DNA of 64,000 bases. Origin: Auanema rhodensis (lineage: Eukaryota > Nematoda > Chromadorea > Rhabditida > Rhabditidae). Below, piece by piece: positions 1 to 14,500 of the stretch (its first letter is position 1; each line of letters opens with the position of its first letter). The notes beneath the pieces were generated by a model. The model saw only the letters and a list, made by a program, of their open reading frames with translations, had not been told where the DNA came from and made no database searches. The DNA lies in contig OZ059896.1 in NCBI GenBank assembly GCA_964057225.1, forward strand, positions 8,804,001-8,868,000, given 5' to 3'. Both the position numbers and the translations under genes were made by a program.

Positions 1-45
1 TTGTAGGATAGTTGGGTTTCCTATATAACTTTCGAGCATAATTAC

Positions 46-688
46 CCTTCTTTCCCGGTTTTCCTGATTTGCCAGGTGAGCCAGGCCATCCATCTTTCCC
101 AGGTGAACCTGGAGGTCCCGGAGGACAGGTATTTCTTCCAGAAGAACAGGAAGCACAAATATCATTAGATCGTTTCTTACGTCCTAGTATGGCATCTAAC
201 TCTTTGCTAGCTTTTTGAATTCCGAATCCATTATTAGTTCGGATCATCTCACGCCAAGCATCATCAGCAAAAGTCTACAAAACAAGAAAATTTAAATAAA
301 ATATAAATTATACATATATATGCATATAGTTAATAATAAAATTATAATTAAGTATTTGTTATAATTAAATAAATTAAGAAAATAAATAAAAAAATTTTTT
401 TTAAAAACTCACACGGAAATCAATCATATCCATCATTACATCATCATATAGTTTATTCATTTGTGTGAATATAGATATAAGCATTGTCATTGCCAATGCA
501 ATGACAATACCAGATGCCACGCATCCGGCTATCACGAGTGTTCGAGTAGCTGACATATCAGCTACTCGAGAAAAGAATTCAGAATGAACTATCCGAAAAC
601 AATAATGTTTCTTCACTGCTTTTAAAGCATTTTCAAATACGGATGTGAGATTTTTAAGTTTTTTCAACTTGTGATTTTCTCGATTCAT
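46..688 (-). CDS. Cuticle collagen, 5' part of gene (runs off window)
   Basis: Exon 1 is 413-688 and exon 2 is 46-274, joined in phase 0. The N-terminus is cytosolic and basic, followed by a membrane-spanning segment of about 22 residues (around residues 50-72) rich in Ile, Ala and Val. This is the layout of the nematode cuticle collagen N-terminal domain. Exon 2 holds a furin-type RKKR site, a CxxC pair, and then the first Gly-X-Y triplets (PPGPPGSPGKDG). A GT donor at about 45 ends exon 2, so the rest of the triple-helical region lies outside the window. By family, it would be secreted by hypodermis, cleaved at the RKKR site and assembled into cuticle. The family call is firm; which collagen it is cannot be told from this fragment. 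Confidence 0.93.
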
Positions 689-1751
689 TCATCAGTTTTT
701 TAGATTATAAAAAGTAGTCGCTATCGGGTAACCCCTGAACTGATGGGACGTTTTTCATTCATTTACAAGCAGTATTCAAGATTTTCGATGAAAATATTCA
801 AATATTTTCATTATTCTTTCAAAGAATTTAATATGAAAATGAGAAATAACGAGAAATATATCGAGGGAAAAGTGAAAGGAAAAAAAATGATCTGACAACA
901 CTTTAAATAGATCATTCAACATCACTTGTGATCCGATTTTGGTGACGACATTCTTTTGGTATTTGATTTATAACAATGATATCATTTGCTTTATTGTATA
1001 TTTCTTATAACTATATTATTATTATTACATTTAAATTATTTTTTAAAAAAAGTTTTATTCAAAACTAAATTATTATTATTATAATTCATCTCCATATTAT
1101 TATAATTTATCACAGAGATTGGCACTACAATATAAGGAAAGAAATTATTTGTTTATTCATTTGTTGTTGTTTTTGTTGTTGTTGTTGAACAAATTTTTGA
1201 AAAAAAAATTGGATAAGAGCTGATGAAAAAGAAAAAAAAATTAATATAAGCTCCTAAATACATATAACAATTTAAATTAATTTTTTTATAAAACATTTTG
1301 TTTATTATTTAAGTAAATATAAATAAAAATGACTTGCAATTGAGAAAAACCGGTATGTAGTCAAAGATTTCCTATACTCAGAATAGATATACACAGAAAA
1401 AGTCAAAATTTTAGACAAAAAAAAAATTAAAATAGTGGATCTGAGATCAAGCTGAATAATGCTAGAAGGGTAGGATGTGATGAATGATCTTTTAAAGAAA
1501 ATGGGCTATGCCCAAAAAAAATTTCACAAAATCTCGCTGTTGGGTATAAAGCTTATATGGTTCTTTAGGAATGTTTGCATAAGATCATTAAAACTTGAAG
1601 CATTTTACTATGCCTAAACCTAAGCTTTGGGAGAGATTTTTGAATATTTTTGAATAAAAAGAAACTAAAAACTCTCTTTCTTTCATCTATATTTGAATTA
1701 TTAAAGAAATATAATTAAAGCCTAACTATAATGATTTGGAAATCATATTGT
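689..1751. other. Intergenic, no gene seen
   Basis: AT-rich sequence between the collagen start and the 3' end of the large minus-strand gene. It holds homopolymer A/T runs and a short TTG repeat near 1160-1190. Collagen promoter elements should lie between 690 and about 1000, but I recognise none with confidence. Confidence 0.5.
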
Positions 1752-2296
1752 TTAGACTGTTTTTAAGGTTGCAAGTTGTTGTTTTAAGGATTTGATGATG
1801 TTGTCTTGTTCAATCAGCTGACGACGAAGAGCGTCATTCTCACGAATCAATGCTTCTTTTGCTTCATCTTCATTATGAGCTGTTTCCTAAATTATATATT
1901 ATTATTATTATTATTATAAAATATTTATTATACTAACCTGTTCAACAAATTGACGAAGTTGTTGAAGTTGAGCTTTAATATCTTTAACTTCATTTAATCC
2001 TTGATCCAAATTACAATGAATAGAAGATTGACATTGAACATTTGATGTATAAAAAGGTGTTATAACACTAAACAAAATATAATAAATTATAATATTATTC
2101 TATTCTTATTGAAATTTTAAATATTTTTGTTAATCTATGTGCTTAGAAGATGAAACACAGACGGCGATTGTATAAAGAAAGGAACAACACAGGCACGTTA
2201 ACCCCAATCGAATCGCTTGTTCTGTTCGGTGTTGTATATACATATATGAATGTAAATATTGCTATTGTTACTATTGCTTTTTCAAGATTAACATGT

Positions 2297-2346
<50 letters not shown>

Positions 2347-5115
2347 CCTCTCTCTCTTTCTCTCTCTCTCTCTTTCTCTCTCTCTAGTTAGAAAAAAAAG
2401 CTTCGAAATGAATAATAGTAACAGTTGCAGTAGATATACATATAAATACTTAAATGTAATATATATTTAATTTCAAATATAATATAAAAATATTTAATTT
2501 ATAAATTACTTTTTATCATTTTTTCTGATTGAAACAAAAATTTATTTTATATTTGATTTCAAGTTGGGACTGTGTAATATGTACAAATATTGACAACAAT
2601 TCCAACACTTTTTGAATGACAGCTTAGCCGGATTCCGGTCAAAATTCAGGAAAACGCAGAAACAAATCATGTTTGATTTTAAAAAAAAGAAAAATATCAA
2701 TATATTTCATACATTATATAGTTAAGAAGAAAGAATATAAAATTAATTATTTTAAAGTGAATACCTTTGAGCTGGACGTGTATTTCCATTATCAGAGCGA
2801 CGAGTTCTAAAATATAAACATATAATTTAAAAAAGGAATTATTATTATAAAATTAATTTGTTTATAATTTAATTTAATAAAATTTCTGACCTTTGTTTAC
2901 AACATGATAGAAATTGGGTAAATTTCCAAAATTGATTATCATGAAGCATGGAAATGACGTCAAGGGGGACTTCAAGAAGTTAAATACGGTTTGTGGGATA
3001 GGGAATTGAAAAGGATTTAACAATACAATGATGGAAATGAGAAAGAGGGTGGAGGGGGGGGGGGTTGAGGATCAGAGTCAGCGAAAAAGAGAATTTGAAA
3101 TATCATAATCTAGATTTGGATAATAAATGATAGATAGGGATAATAAAGAGAAAATGAATTAGAAACAAAGATGAAAATAATGTTTTTTCAGTTCAAAATA
3201 ATTTTTAAATTAAAAAAAAAACATTTTTATTTTATTTTTAAATAAAAGAATTATATATATTTATATATAAATATAATTAAATTAAAAATTAATGAAATTA
3301 AAAAATAATGTTAATGATGATCATGACTGATTAAATTAAAAACTTCTTATCAGCCAATTGACCTCGATTTGAAATGAAATGAAAGAATTTGAAGAAAATT
3401 GTGTCCATTTAAAGAAATATAATTGTTGAAATATAATAATATTAAAGAAAATATATAGTTAAAATCAAATAATTTTTGTTAAGAAGTAATAACACTTACC
3501 TTATAGCTCGTATAACGTTTGCTAAGAAACAATCAGCCATTCTATGTAAATGGTGATGATGATGATGATGAGTTTGAAAGAATTTTATGAAGAAAGTTTG
3601 AGAGAGAAATAGAAAGAGAGTGAGTGTGTGAGAAAGAGAAACAGAGAAACAGAATTGTCGTTCGAATTGAGAAGATGGAAAGAATAAAGGAAATAGGAAA
3701 ACGATGGGGTGGAGTAAAATGGACGGTGAAACTGGAGATGAAGAAGTGAATACAGTCTCGACTGAGAGAAACAGAAAGATACTGAACGTATAGATATATG
3801 TACATACGTATGTATATATAAGAAATAAAGAGAGAAAATGAGAAATTATTTAATTTAAATATTTGGAATTTATGAAATTTGGGGGAAAAAATAAAAAAAT
3901 AAAGAAAAATTGGAAAGTTCATACATATGTATATAATAAAATATTTAAATTATTAAGAATATTTATATTTTTTAATATAAATAATATAATTATTCCTGTT
4001 TTTCTTTTTTTTAAAGTAATATTCTTATTTTTTTCTTCAGAAAAATATACAAATACCTATTCATATCTATTACAGAAAATGAAATATTTTGTATTTGTTG
4101 TCCTTCATAGTCATAATTATTTCAAAAAAATCATAAAATATTCAAAATAGAACTCACATTGGTGATGGAATGGTTGGAACAGACGTTGATGGAATAATAG
4201 TTGGATGAGCTACTCCTGTCAATGCTGACGAATCAACTTCTTCAGCAAAGGAACGATCGATTGAAATGAGAGTAGCTTTTTCAGCTTCAAATGCTTCCAT
4301 ATGACGGACGGCTGATAGACGGTCCATGGATTCTGAGTGAGAAAATGTGTCTCCGACGAGCATCGGCTGGTCTCTGAAATAAGTATTATGTTATAATTAA
4401 TTAAAAAATTAAAGTTTGCTATTGAATTAAATATTAGAATATGTCATTTGCAATATCTCCTAAAGCATATTCCATGAAGTTTGCAACTTAGAATATAGAA
4501 AATGGAAAGAAAATAGCATAAGTTTGAAAACTATTTTATTATATTAATTATAATATTTTGCATATAGTTAAGTTTAAAACTCAAAACTTACAATATTTCA
4601 TCATCTATTAAACCTTTGTCATGATCATGATGACGTCCTAGCAATGGTGAAGCTACACTTCGATCATAACCTATAAACAAACATATAAAAGTAATAAAAT
4701 CAATAATATTCAAAGTTTTTTCTCTCAAAATTCTTTATTTTCTCTAAATCTATATTAGAAATTGATTTTAAAAAAGGATTGCTTGAAGATTATTTGGAGA
4801 ACGAATGCATACAGCAGTATGAGCTTAAACCTACAGGTGATTCTTCTTCGATTCATATTTGGTCAAAATTCAGAAAATGGGTGGGGGTATGGGAAGATGC
4901 TCTGTTATGGTTGCCGGAATGAAGGGTGAATCTTAGAATAACAGAATGAGTCACGCGAAGCAAAGTCCGACTAAGGGATAGAACTAAGTGACTTAGATGC
5001 GTAGCAGGTCCTCAGAATGCTGAATAAAGCCGAAGGCTAGAGAGCAGAGGATAAAAAGAATGAGATGAAGAGAAGAGACTAGTTTGCAGAGGAAATAAGA
5101 AAGAGAAAGAGAAAA

Positions 5116-5165
<50 letters not shown>

Positions 5166-5532
5166 GAGAGGAGGCGGAGTTGTGGTTCATTTGCCGTGCA
5201 CTGGCAAGGATTCTGCTTGTGAAGAAGACTACGGATGGCGTCTATTGAATTTAAAGCTGGGCCACAGAAGAAGGAGACGACTGACAAAGTATAGTTAGAT
5301 GAGAGATATACAATGGAATAGAAGAGACAGCTAAAGAGCTCAAGGAAATTGGGATGAAAGAAAATCCAAATAAGCGAAACTAGAGAGCATAATCTTGAAA
5401 TGCTGACAGAAATGGCTGAAAGATAATTAGAGTAGAACATCTACCATCATCGCTTTTCATGTCCATCTCTGGTTTCTTCAGTAGTTTCAAGTACTTTCCA
5501 TCATAGTGTAGTTACATGTACATAGCAAGTCG

Positions 5533-5565
<33 letters not shown>

Positions 5566-8500
5566 TCTGGCTCGCTCATGGTTATGAACACTTGTATCGA
5601 ACATATTCTTCTAATTCCATATACACAAATTTGAAATATTAATTAATTTATAATATTATACATATATTTATCTATTTATGTGAAAATTTAGAGTAAAATA
5701 TATGTTTTAACTATTCAGTAAATAACTTACTACTACTGTTCAAATTTCCATTTCCATCACTTTCTTCTTTAATTGTTTGAGCAAACGTTTGATCACCAAA
5801 TCTAGAAATATGATATATAAAGATTAAAAGGCAAATTTCCAATAAAGAAATTGAAACCTTCTTCTACTCCACGGACTATTATTCCATTTATCGAATGTTA
5901 ATGGATGATTTTCTACCATCGGAGAATTTTCTACAACAGTTGATTCAAATTCAGCCAACGGAGCACGAGGAGAACTAAATATATTTAAATTTTAAACAAA
6001 ACTATTTTAATTTTAGTTTTAAAGAAAAGAAAAGTATTACTTGAAAGATATATCCATTGCTGGTCGAGATGATGAGAAGGGCATGGACTTTGGTGGTGCT
6101 GATCCCTGCAAAAACATTTTTATTATATGAATATGTGTATAATATTAATTTATTTTTTAAAAAAAATATTTAAACATAGAAAGTTTTCAATTGTATTCAG
6201 TTTCGTAAGTTGAAATTAGAATGAAAAGGTGGAGATGGGAAGAGGAACAAGAAAATCCATTAAGAACCTAAAAACGATGCTTCGCCTCTGGCCCATTCGG
6301 CATCATCTAAGTCTACTTGAGAAAAAAACAAACGAGAGAAGATGATGAAAGATTGTAATGAGGTTGTCCGTGAATGGCGTTTCTCATACATATACTATTA
6401 TACATTCATGCATCAAATAAAGTTTTTGTATAAAGAGCTTAAAACTTTATGAAACTTATGCGTTAAATTTGTGAAAAAAAGCTTTACCAGTAACATGAAG
6501 TTTCAATGTTGTGTCATATTCAATATAATTTTTATTATATTTTTAAGATGAATAAACTCTAATTTTTATAAATAAAATTTTATTTATATATAGATAAATA
6601 GATATATATATATGTATGTATTTACATATGTATCATCAAAATTTGTTATAATATTATGTAAATATATAGTAAACTATACTATAACATATAATATTATTTT
6701 TTAAAGAATAGAATATTTTATTTAAATCAATTTTTAATCCTTAGATTAATGTATAAACATAAAGTTTCCATATTTTAATCCTTTATAGTCCATCAAAAAA
6801 GACAGAAAGAGATCTTTTGTCAGATAGATTGCTAACGATGATAAGATACTTCTTTTTCTTTTTTTTCCCACGAGATTCATGTAAAAAAAAAGATTTTAAC
6901 TTATGTATTTCTTGACAAAGTGAATGATACATTTTAGAATTGCAGATTCATATCAGATTCGTTTTAAACATTTTTTCGGGGAAAATCATTATCTACTAAC
7001 CTTCTGATGACGGCGTTCTGAACGTCTGAAGAACGATGGAGCAAACATCCTTCCGGCACTACGAAGTGATCTAAGAAGTCTATTTTGAAAATTTAAAAGT
7101 TAAAATCGAAAAAGTTGTATGGCTTGAAGCAGAAGACAAGCAACTATTTCCTTTTTTTCGGAAATCTAATTAGTACAAGCTAAAGCAGAAGCAGCCTTGA
7201 TCAGAGATGCTTGACCGAAGTTAATAGAAAAAACTTTTTTCGCACTAACTTCGAAGAATATTAATTTTGAGTCCTTTCTGTCTCATTTGAACAGAAAGTT
7301 CATTTTAAGTTCAAAAATAACAAATAACGGAGCTTACCGTGTAGCTAATGGAATCTTAGCTGGTTTATCTTTTTCTTCTCGTTTCTTATCAGCCTATAAC
7401 ATATAATAAATAATTAAATTCTAACATATACTGAATACCTTAGCAGCTAATTTCCTTTCTCTTTTCGATAATTCTTTTGTTGATGACATGCTTGATGATG
7501 TTGATATTTCCGGACGAGATTCTGATGATTTAATTGGTGATGTAGATTTAGATGATGTAATAGCTCGTGGAGGTGATGGAGCACAAAATACAGGTGGACG
7601 ATCTTCTATATTATATATTTATAATTTTTTTTATAAAATAAATTATATATAATTACCTCGTCTGATGATTACTTCTTCAGGTATAGGGGATGCACGTATA
7701 TGAATACTTTTCAATGGCAGAAGTATTTCGCCAGCTTCATCTTCAGAAGGAGTTTGTTGAGTATCCATAGGAATTTCTTCTTCTGGAGATGTCATTTCTC
7801 CCTAAAACATTATTCAATTATTCGTGTTAATTCATTGTTTTATCAAATTTCTTACCGATATTGTACTCATTTTACGTTCGGCTCGATCACTTTGACTATT
7901 TTCACGAATACCTTCCAAATGAAGAGATGATGGATCTGGTCGACGTTCCAATGACATAGCTGGGCTACGTCGTCCCATAACAAAGAGGGTTGTTCGTTCA
8001 GGTGAGAATGATGTTTCTTTTCCACTTGATGATGACTTCATTATCAATTCTTCTTCGTCAGGAATGACATCACCACGTGGGCCGCGACGTGTCATCAGAG
8101 GAGTTGTTGCTGTCAACACATACATGTCAGAAGGCTTCATACGTGGTCTCGGAATATCTTCCTCATCATCAGTTGTATCAGCAACCTCTGGTGAATGAAT
8201 TTTCTCAGTGATGGCAAACTTATTGAATTTCTTCATAGCAATTGGAGTTGTAGCAGTCAACACGAATCGTTCCGGTGATCTCACTACCTCATCTTCATAA
8301 GGTGATTTGGATCGGTCAGCAGCAGTGAAAGTTGAAGAAGTTTTAAGTTTTTCTTTTTTAACCCGTGTTACTTCTCTTCCACGTTGTAAATCGGTGTAAT
8401 CACTCTTTGATGTAGGAATATCTGCTGTTTGCTTATTCTCAACCACAAAAGTTCGGAACTTGCGTATAGCCAATGGCGTTCGGCTTGTTAAGATGAATCT

Positions 8501-11500
8501 GAAATAAACAAAGTTATATTAAAATAATTTGAAAATCAGAATTCTTACTTTTCAACTGGCTTTTCATCGTCGTAAGCTTTAATTAACTTTCTGGGCTCTT
8601 CTGATTTCGTTCTCTGTTTATGCGCTAATGGCCCTACTGTAGCTATTGGCTCTGTGAGTTCCCCCTCTTCTATCCATGGCACATCTGGACTTGGTGGCCT
8701 TTCCCCGATAACAAAGGTATGATGTCTGCGAAGTGTTAAAGGTGTTTTTGTGACAAGTACAAAACGTTCACACGGAGTTGCATCCGTTTCCGGAGACGAT
8801 CGTTGACGAACAATTTTCTTTGTCTTTCGCATTACCTTTGGTGAAGCAACATCAGCAGTAGTTGCAACTTCCGCCATTTCAAGCTTCGGTTCAGCATCAC
8901 CAACGACGAACGTCTGATGTTTCCTAGACGTCAATGGAGTCTTAGCAATCATGACGTATCGTTCAGGGCTTCGTGGTTCTTCCGGAGATGGAGATCGAAC
9001 TTTCCTTTCTTTCTTGGGTGACACGATGGCTTCTAATGTGGTTACAGCTTCAGCAACTTCCACCTTCGGTTCAGCATCACCGACGACGAAAGTCTGATGT
9101 TTCCTAGACGTCAATGGAGTCTTAGCAATCATGACGTATCGTTCAGGGCTTCGTGGTTCTTCTGGAGAAGGTGATCGGACTTTCTTTTCCTTTTTGGGTG
9201 ACACAATCGCTTCTACTGTGGTTACAGCTTCAGCGACTTCGAGCTTGGGTTCAGCATCGCCGACGACGAACGTCTTGTGTTCTGGGGAAGCGATTGGTGT
9301 CTTAGAAATCATGACGTATCGTTCAGGACTTCGTGGCTCTTCTGGCGAAGGTGATCGGACTTTCTTTTCCTTTTTGGGTGACACAATTGCTTCTACTGTG
9401 GTTACAGCTTCAGCGACTTCGAGCTTGGGTTCAGCATCACCGACGACGAACGTCTGATGTTTTCTAGATGTCAATGGAGTCTTAGCAATCATGACGTATC
9501 GTTCAGGGCTTCGAGGTTCTTCTGGAGAAGGTGATCGGACTTTCTTTTCCTTTTTGGGTGACACAATCGCTTCTACTGTGGTTACAGCTTCAGCGACTTC
9601 GAGCTTGGGTTCAGCATCGCCGACGACGAACGTCTGATGTTTTCTAGACGTCAAAGGAGTCTTAGCAATCATGACGTATCGTTCAGGGCTTCGTGGTTCT
9701 TCTGGAGAAGGTGATCGGACTTTCTTTTCCTTTTTGGGTGACACAATCGCTTCTACTGTGGTTACAGCTTCAGCGACTTCGAGCTTGGGTTCAGCATCAC
9801 CGACTACGAACGTCTGATGTTTTCTAGATGTCAATGGAGTCTTAGCAATCATGACGTATCGTTCAGGGCTTCGAGGTTCTTCTGGAGAAGGTGATCGGAC
9901 TTTCTTTTCCTTTTTGGGTGACACAATCGCTTCTACTTTGGTTACAGCTTCAGCGACTTCGAGCTTGGGTTCAGCATCGCCGACGACGAACGTCTGATGT
10001 TTTCTAGACGTCAAAGGAGTCTTAGCAATCATGACGTATCGTTCAGGGCTTCGTGGTTCTTCTGGAGAAGGTGATCGGACTTTCTTTTCCTTTTTAGGTG
10101 ACACAATCGCTTCTACTGTGGTTACAGCTTCAGCGACTTCGAGCTTGGGTTCAGCATCACCGACGACGAACGTCTGATGTTTCCTAGACGTCAATGGAGT
10201 CTTAGCAATCATGACGTATCGTTCAGGGCTTCGTGGTTCTTCCGGAGATGGAGATCGAACTTTCCTTTCTTTCTTGGGTGACACGATGGCTTCTAATGTG
10301 GTTACAGCTTCAGCAACTTCTAGCTTAGGTTCAGCATCGCCAACGACGAACGTCTTGTGTTCTGGGGAAGCGATTGGTGTCTTAGAAATCATGACGTATC
10401 GTTCAGGACTTCGTGGTTCTTCTGGAGAAGGTGATCGGACTTTCTTTTCCTTTTTAGGTGACACGATGGCTTCTGCTGTGGTTACAGCTTCAGCAACTTC
10501 GAGCTTAGGTTCAGCATCGCCGACGACGAACGTCTTGTGCTCTGGGGAAGCGATTGGTGTCTTAGAAATCATGACGTATCGTTCAGGACTTCGTGGTTCT
10601 TCTGGAGAAGGTAATCGGACTTTCTTTTCTTTTTTGGGTGGCACGATGGCTTCTACTGTGGTTACAGCTTCAGCCACTTCGAGCTTGGGTTCCGCATCGC
10701 CGACCACGAACGTCTGATGTTTTCTAGAAGTTAATGGAGTCTTAGCAATCATGACGTATCGTTCAGGGCTTCGTGGTTCTTCTGGAGAAGGTAATCGGAC
10801 TTTCTTTTCTTTTTTGGGTGACACGATGGCTTCTAATGTGGTTACAGCTTCAGCAACTTCCACCTTCGGTTCAGCATCACCAACGACGAACGTCTGATGT
10901 TTCCTAGACGTCAATGGAGTCTTAGCAATCATGACGTATCGTTCAGGGCTCCGTGGTTCTTCTGGAGAAGGTGATCGAACTTTCTTTTCTTTCTTGGGTG
11001 ACACGATGGCTTCTAATGTGGTTACAGCTTCAGCAACTTCCATCTTCGGTTCAGCATCACCGACGACGAACGTCTGATGTTTTCTAGATGTCAATGGAGT
11101 CTTAGCAATCATGACGTATCGTTGAGAACCCCTGAAGTCTTCTAGGGATATATCTCGCTTCTTTTTTTCTTTTGGTTTTCTTTCTAGAGATATTGATTTC
11201 CTTAATTTCGTTTTAGGCTCTGATTCACCTATTACAAACGTCTGATGTTTTTGAGATAGTTGTAAAGGTGTTTTAGTAACTAATATAAATCGCTCTGGAG
11301 ATTTGGCGTCTTCCATTGATTTTGACCGAGGGGTTCTCATCTTTTTCGTCTTTTTCCTACTTTCCAGGATCACTTTTTCTGTCTCAGAAATCGGTTCTGA
11401 TTCCCCAATAACGAAGGTACGATGGCGGCGTAATGCTTCCGGAGTTTTGACTGTCATGATGAAGCGTTGTTGGATAGGTTGTTCTTCTGATTTAGATCTT

Positions 11501-14500
11501 TTCATCTTGTCCGCTCTTGAATATGTTGGAACAGTTGGCTTGAATGGAAGTTCCTCCTTCTCCGAAACGATCTTCTCAGAATGATCATCAGCTTTTCCTT
11601 CTTCATTATAAACAGTGGTAGTTGTTGTTATTGTTGTTGTAGTCGTCGTTGTCATACCATCTTGACGGTTAGTAGCTTGTAAAACTTGACGTGTTGTTGT
11701 TGTTGTTGTTTTCGAATCGGATGTCATTGGAGCATTTGATTCAACAGATTTACCTATTGAAGCACAACTATTCTCTTTATCACCAGGAGATTCAACTATA
11801 GGCGACGGCTGAAAGTATAATGTACTGAAGTTGTTGAAGATTCAATAGAAACTAACCGACACACATATTGGTTCCATACTAAACGAAACACTCAATGGAA
11901 TTTGATTTCGTTTTTCAGCTTTCAGAACAACTTCATTAGTAGGTTTACTAAAACAAAGTTTTATAATAATATTTTAGTTTTCTTTAATTAATTATATGAA
12001 ATTTTTAGTTTTTATAGCTTAATTGAGAAATTACTGATTCATTAGTTAAAGTCATTTCAACTTCAATTTAGTCTCATCGAAACTCATCAATCAGTCCTAG
12101 CTAAAGCATCTAGCACGGCTGCTTCTCTTGAGTTCAATTCATCATCAATTGGCAGGAAAGGAACTATCAAACCAAAGTTTGAGTTTGACCAACTCCCATG
12201 AGACAAACTGCAGGAATCACTCCCTCCTTCTAACGCTTTCTCTCTCTCTCTCTCTCTCTCTCCTCTTTCACTATTGTTATCTATCTTTCTTGCAATACAT
12301 ACATACATATGAATGAATGAATATATCTCAATTGTTTTCCCGAAGATTTCTGATCATTTCAAAATACATTTAATTTAATTAAAATTTTGTGTTTGAAAAA
12401 TGTTTTTCTACTTTTCTCACCTTTCAACTATTTCCAGGACTTCATTTTCTGGTGTTTGTAAAGTTGACACAGGGGACATTGTCATTTCTGATTCAATGTC
12501 CTTTGATTTCTCCATAGATTCAACTTCCTCTACAATAGCTTCTGATTCTATAAGAAGAATATATAAAAATATATTTGATTTCTATTCAAATATACCATTT
12601 GATGATTCAACTACTTGAAGCTTCTGCTGTACAATTGTTAAATCATTATTTTTCAGATGATTATCATATTGTGACTCATCATCACTAAATAATGGTTCAG
12701 GATTCTGTGGAATAATAACCTAAAATGAAAAAATTAAAGTTTTTATTCAAAAATTTAATCTTACTTTTGATGTTGATGGAAGATCTGATGATAACTTTAC
12801 ATCCATTGATGATGATTTGATGACACGATTAGCATTCTCATCTATTCTTTTTGGTGGAACTTTACTCTTTGGTGTTGGCCGAAAACTGGAAAAAAAAATT
12901 TTTTTTTATCATCGTAAACGAATTTCATATAACGAACCCAGAAAAGCTTTGACTTGTCTTAATGGAATTGCTACGTTCAGTTGAATTTGATCGACTTCTT
13001 ATTCGTGTCAGCTTCGATAACTTATTTCGAACTGAATGAGCAACGCTCATCAAGGGGCTCAATGGAGCTGATGGGTTGGAAGCCGAAGATTTTTCTATTC
13101 CTGATTTTGATGTTCCCATGGTATTTCCTCGTTTTTCCCGACGACGACCTCCACTGGCTGCAGTTGTTGCGCTGACGTTGTTATTAGAAACGTCACAACT
13201 ACTTGGAGTATTAGCAGTAGTATTATTAGTACTCAATCGAGGAATCTGCAAAAATAAAGATTTAAAAGGGTGAAAAATAAAATTAAAATCATGGCTGATG
13301 ATCAAAGTTTTTTGAGAAAATAATTAAGGAAAAATCCTCCTGAAAAGCTTTTCAAAGTGCAATTTCAAGTTTTAAGTTTAATATTAAGTTTTAAATAAAA
13401 TAATTTTTAAATATAAGTTATATAATGATAAGCAGCGATTGAATAAAATATTTTATCTATACGATTAGAGTCATAAAACGAATTCTAATAGTATATTCTG
13501 AATATGTCATATATGTATATGCTTTAATCCACATGCTATGACTATGACATCTTTTGAATAGCTTTCACCCATCCATCCACTATTTCTCTTTCTAACAATT
13601 CTCATTGCTCTTTCTTTGTCTCTAAGTCAAATTAACTATTCATATAACTATTTTAACTAGAAAAGAATTATATAAAACTTTCAAAAAAAAAAACTAAATT
13701 TTTCATAAAATTATGAGAATATTTGCTTTATTTAAGGAATTGCTGTAAATATAATCTAATTTTATGCAAATAAAATGCAAAAAAAAGATAAAGATGCTTG
13801 AGAATATATAGAGAAATAGAAAATTCTAAAATATAAAAAAAGATTTTCAAAAAAAGCAGAAAAAGTAATTTAAAATTGGAATAAGAAGGAACGAAATAAT
13901 AATTATAAGAAAGATATACATATGTAGATTCCAATATTAAAACTTAGAATTAAAGAAAAATTATATGAAATATCCAAGATTTGAGAATATCCAAGGCTTA
14001 TTCTTTAAAAGATTTCAGACAAAAATAAGGAATTGAATAACATAAGAAATCTTTGAAAGGTTTTCTTTTGTTTTTGATATCAGCGCTTGTCTCCACATGC
14101 TTGATTTGAAAAAAAAATGTTTCTCAAGCTAGAATATGCACAATGCAATCAATAAAGTTTTTTCCAGGATTTAGTTGTCACATCCTTCTTAGAAAGAAGT
14201 GAAGAAAAAAAAAGTATTTGAAATGAGGAGATGAATATAAGAATTTTCTTATAAAAATATATTTTTAAAGTTTTTTTTAGCTAAAATAATATAAATGATA
14301 TAGTTAATTAATAAAATATTTGTAAAATACAAAAATGAATACTGCTGAGCTGAATCAGTCTAGTGGATGAAAATTCGAAAGGCTTCCGATATAGACAATA
14401 GAATAGAGGGTGGTTTTCAGGGAACAAACGGCACTTGGCATCTAGTCATTTATATCTGAATTCATCCCTCGGGGTTACAGATTCGCGACACGACGAAGCT

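Noticed and set aside
2150-2470. + strand open frame with a poly Ser/Leu run
   Set aside because: Produced by a CT microsatellite inside an intron of the minus-strand gene.
9131-10717. Long + strand open frames with a repeated Gly/Ser-rich pattern
   Set aside because: They are antisense to the 180-bp coding repeat and arise from its periodic register; no start context or splicing supports them.
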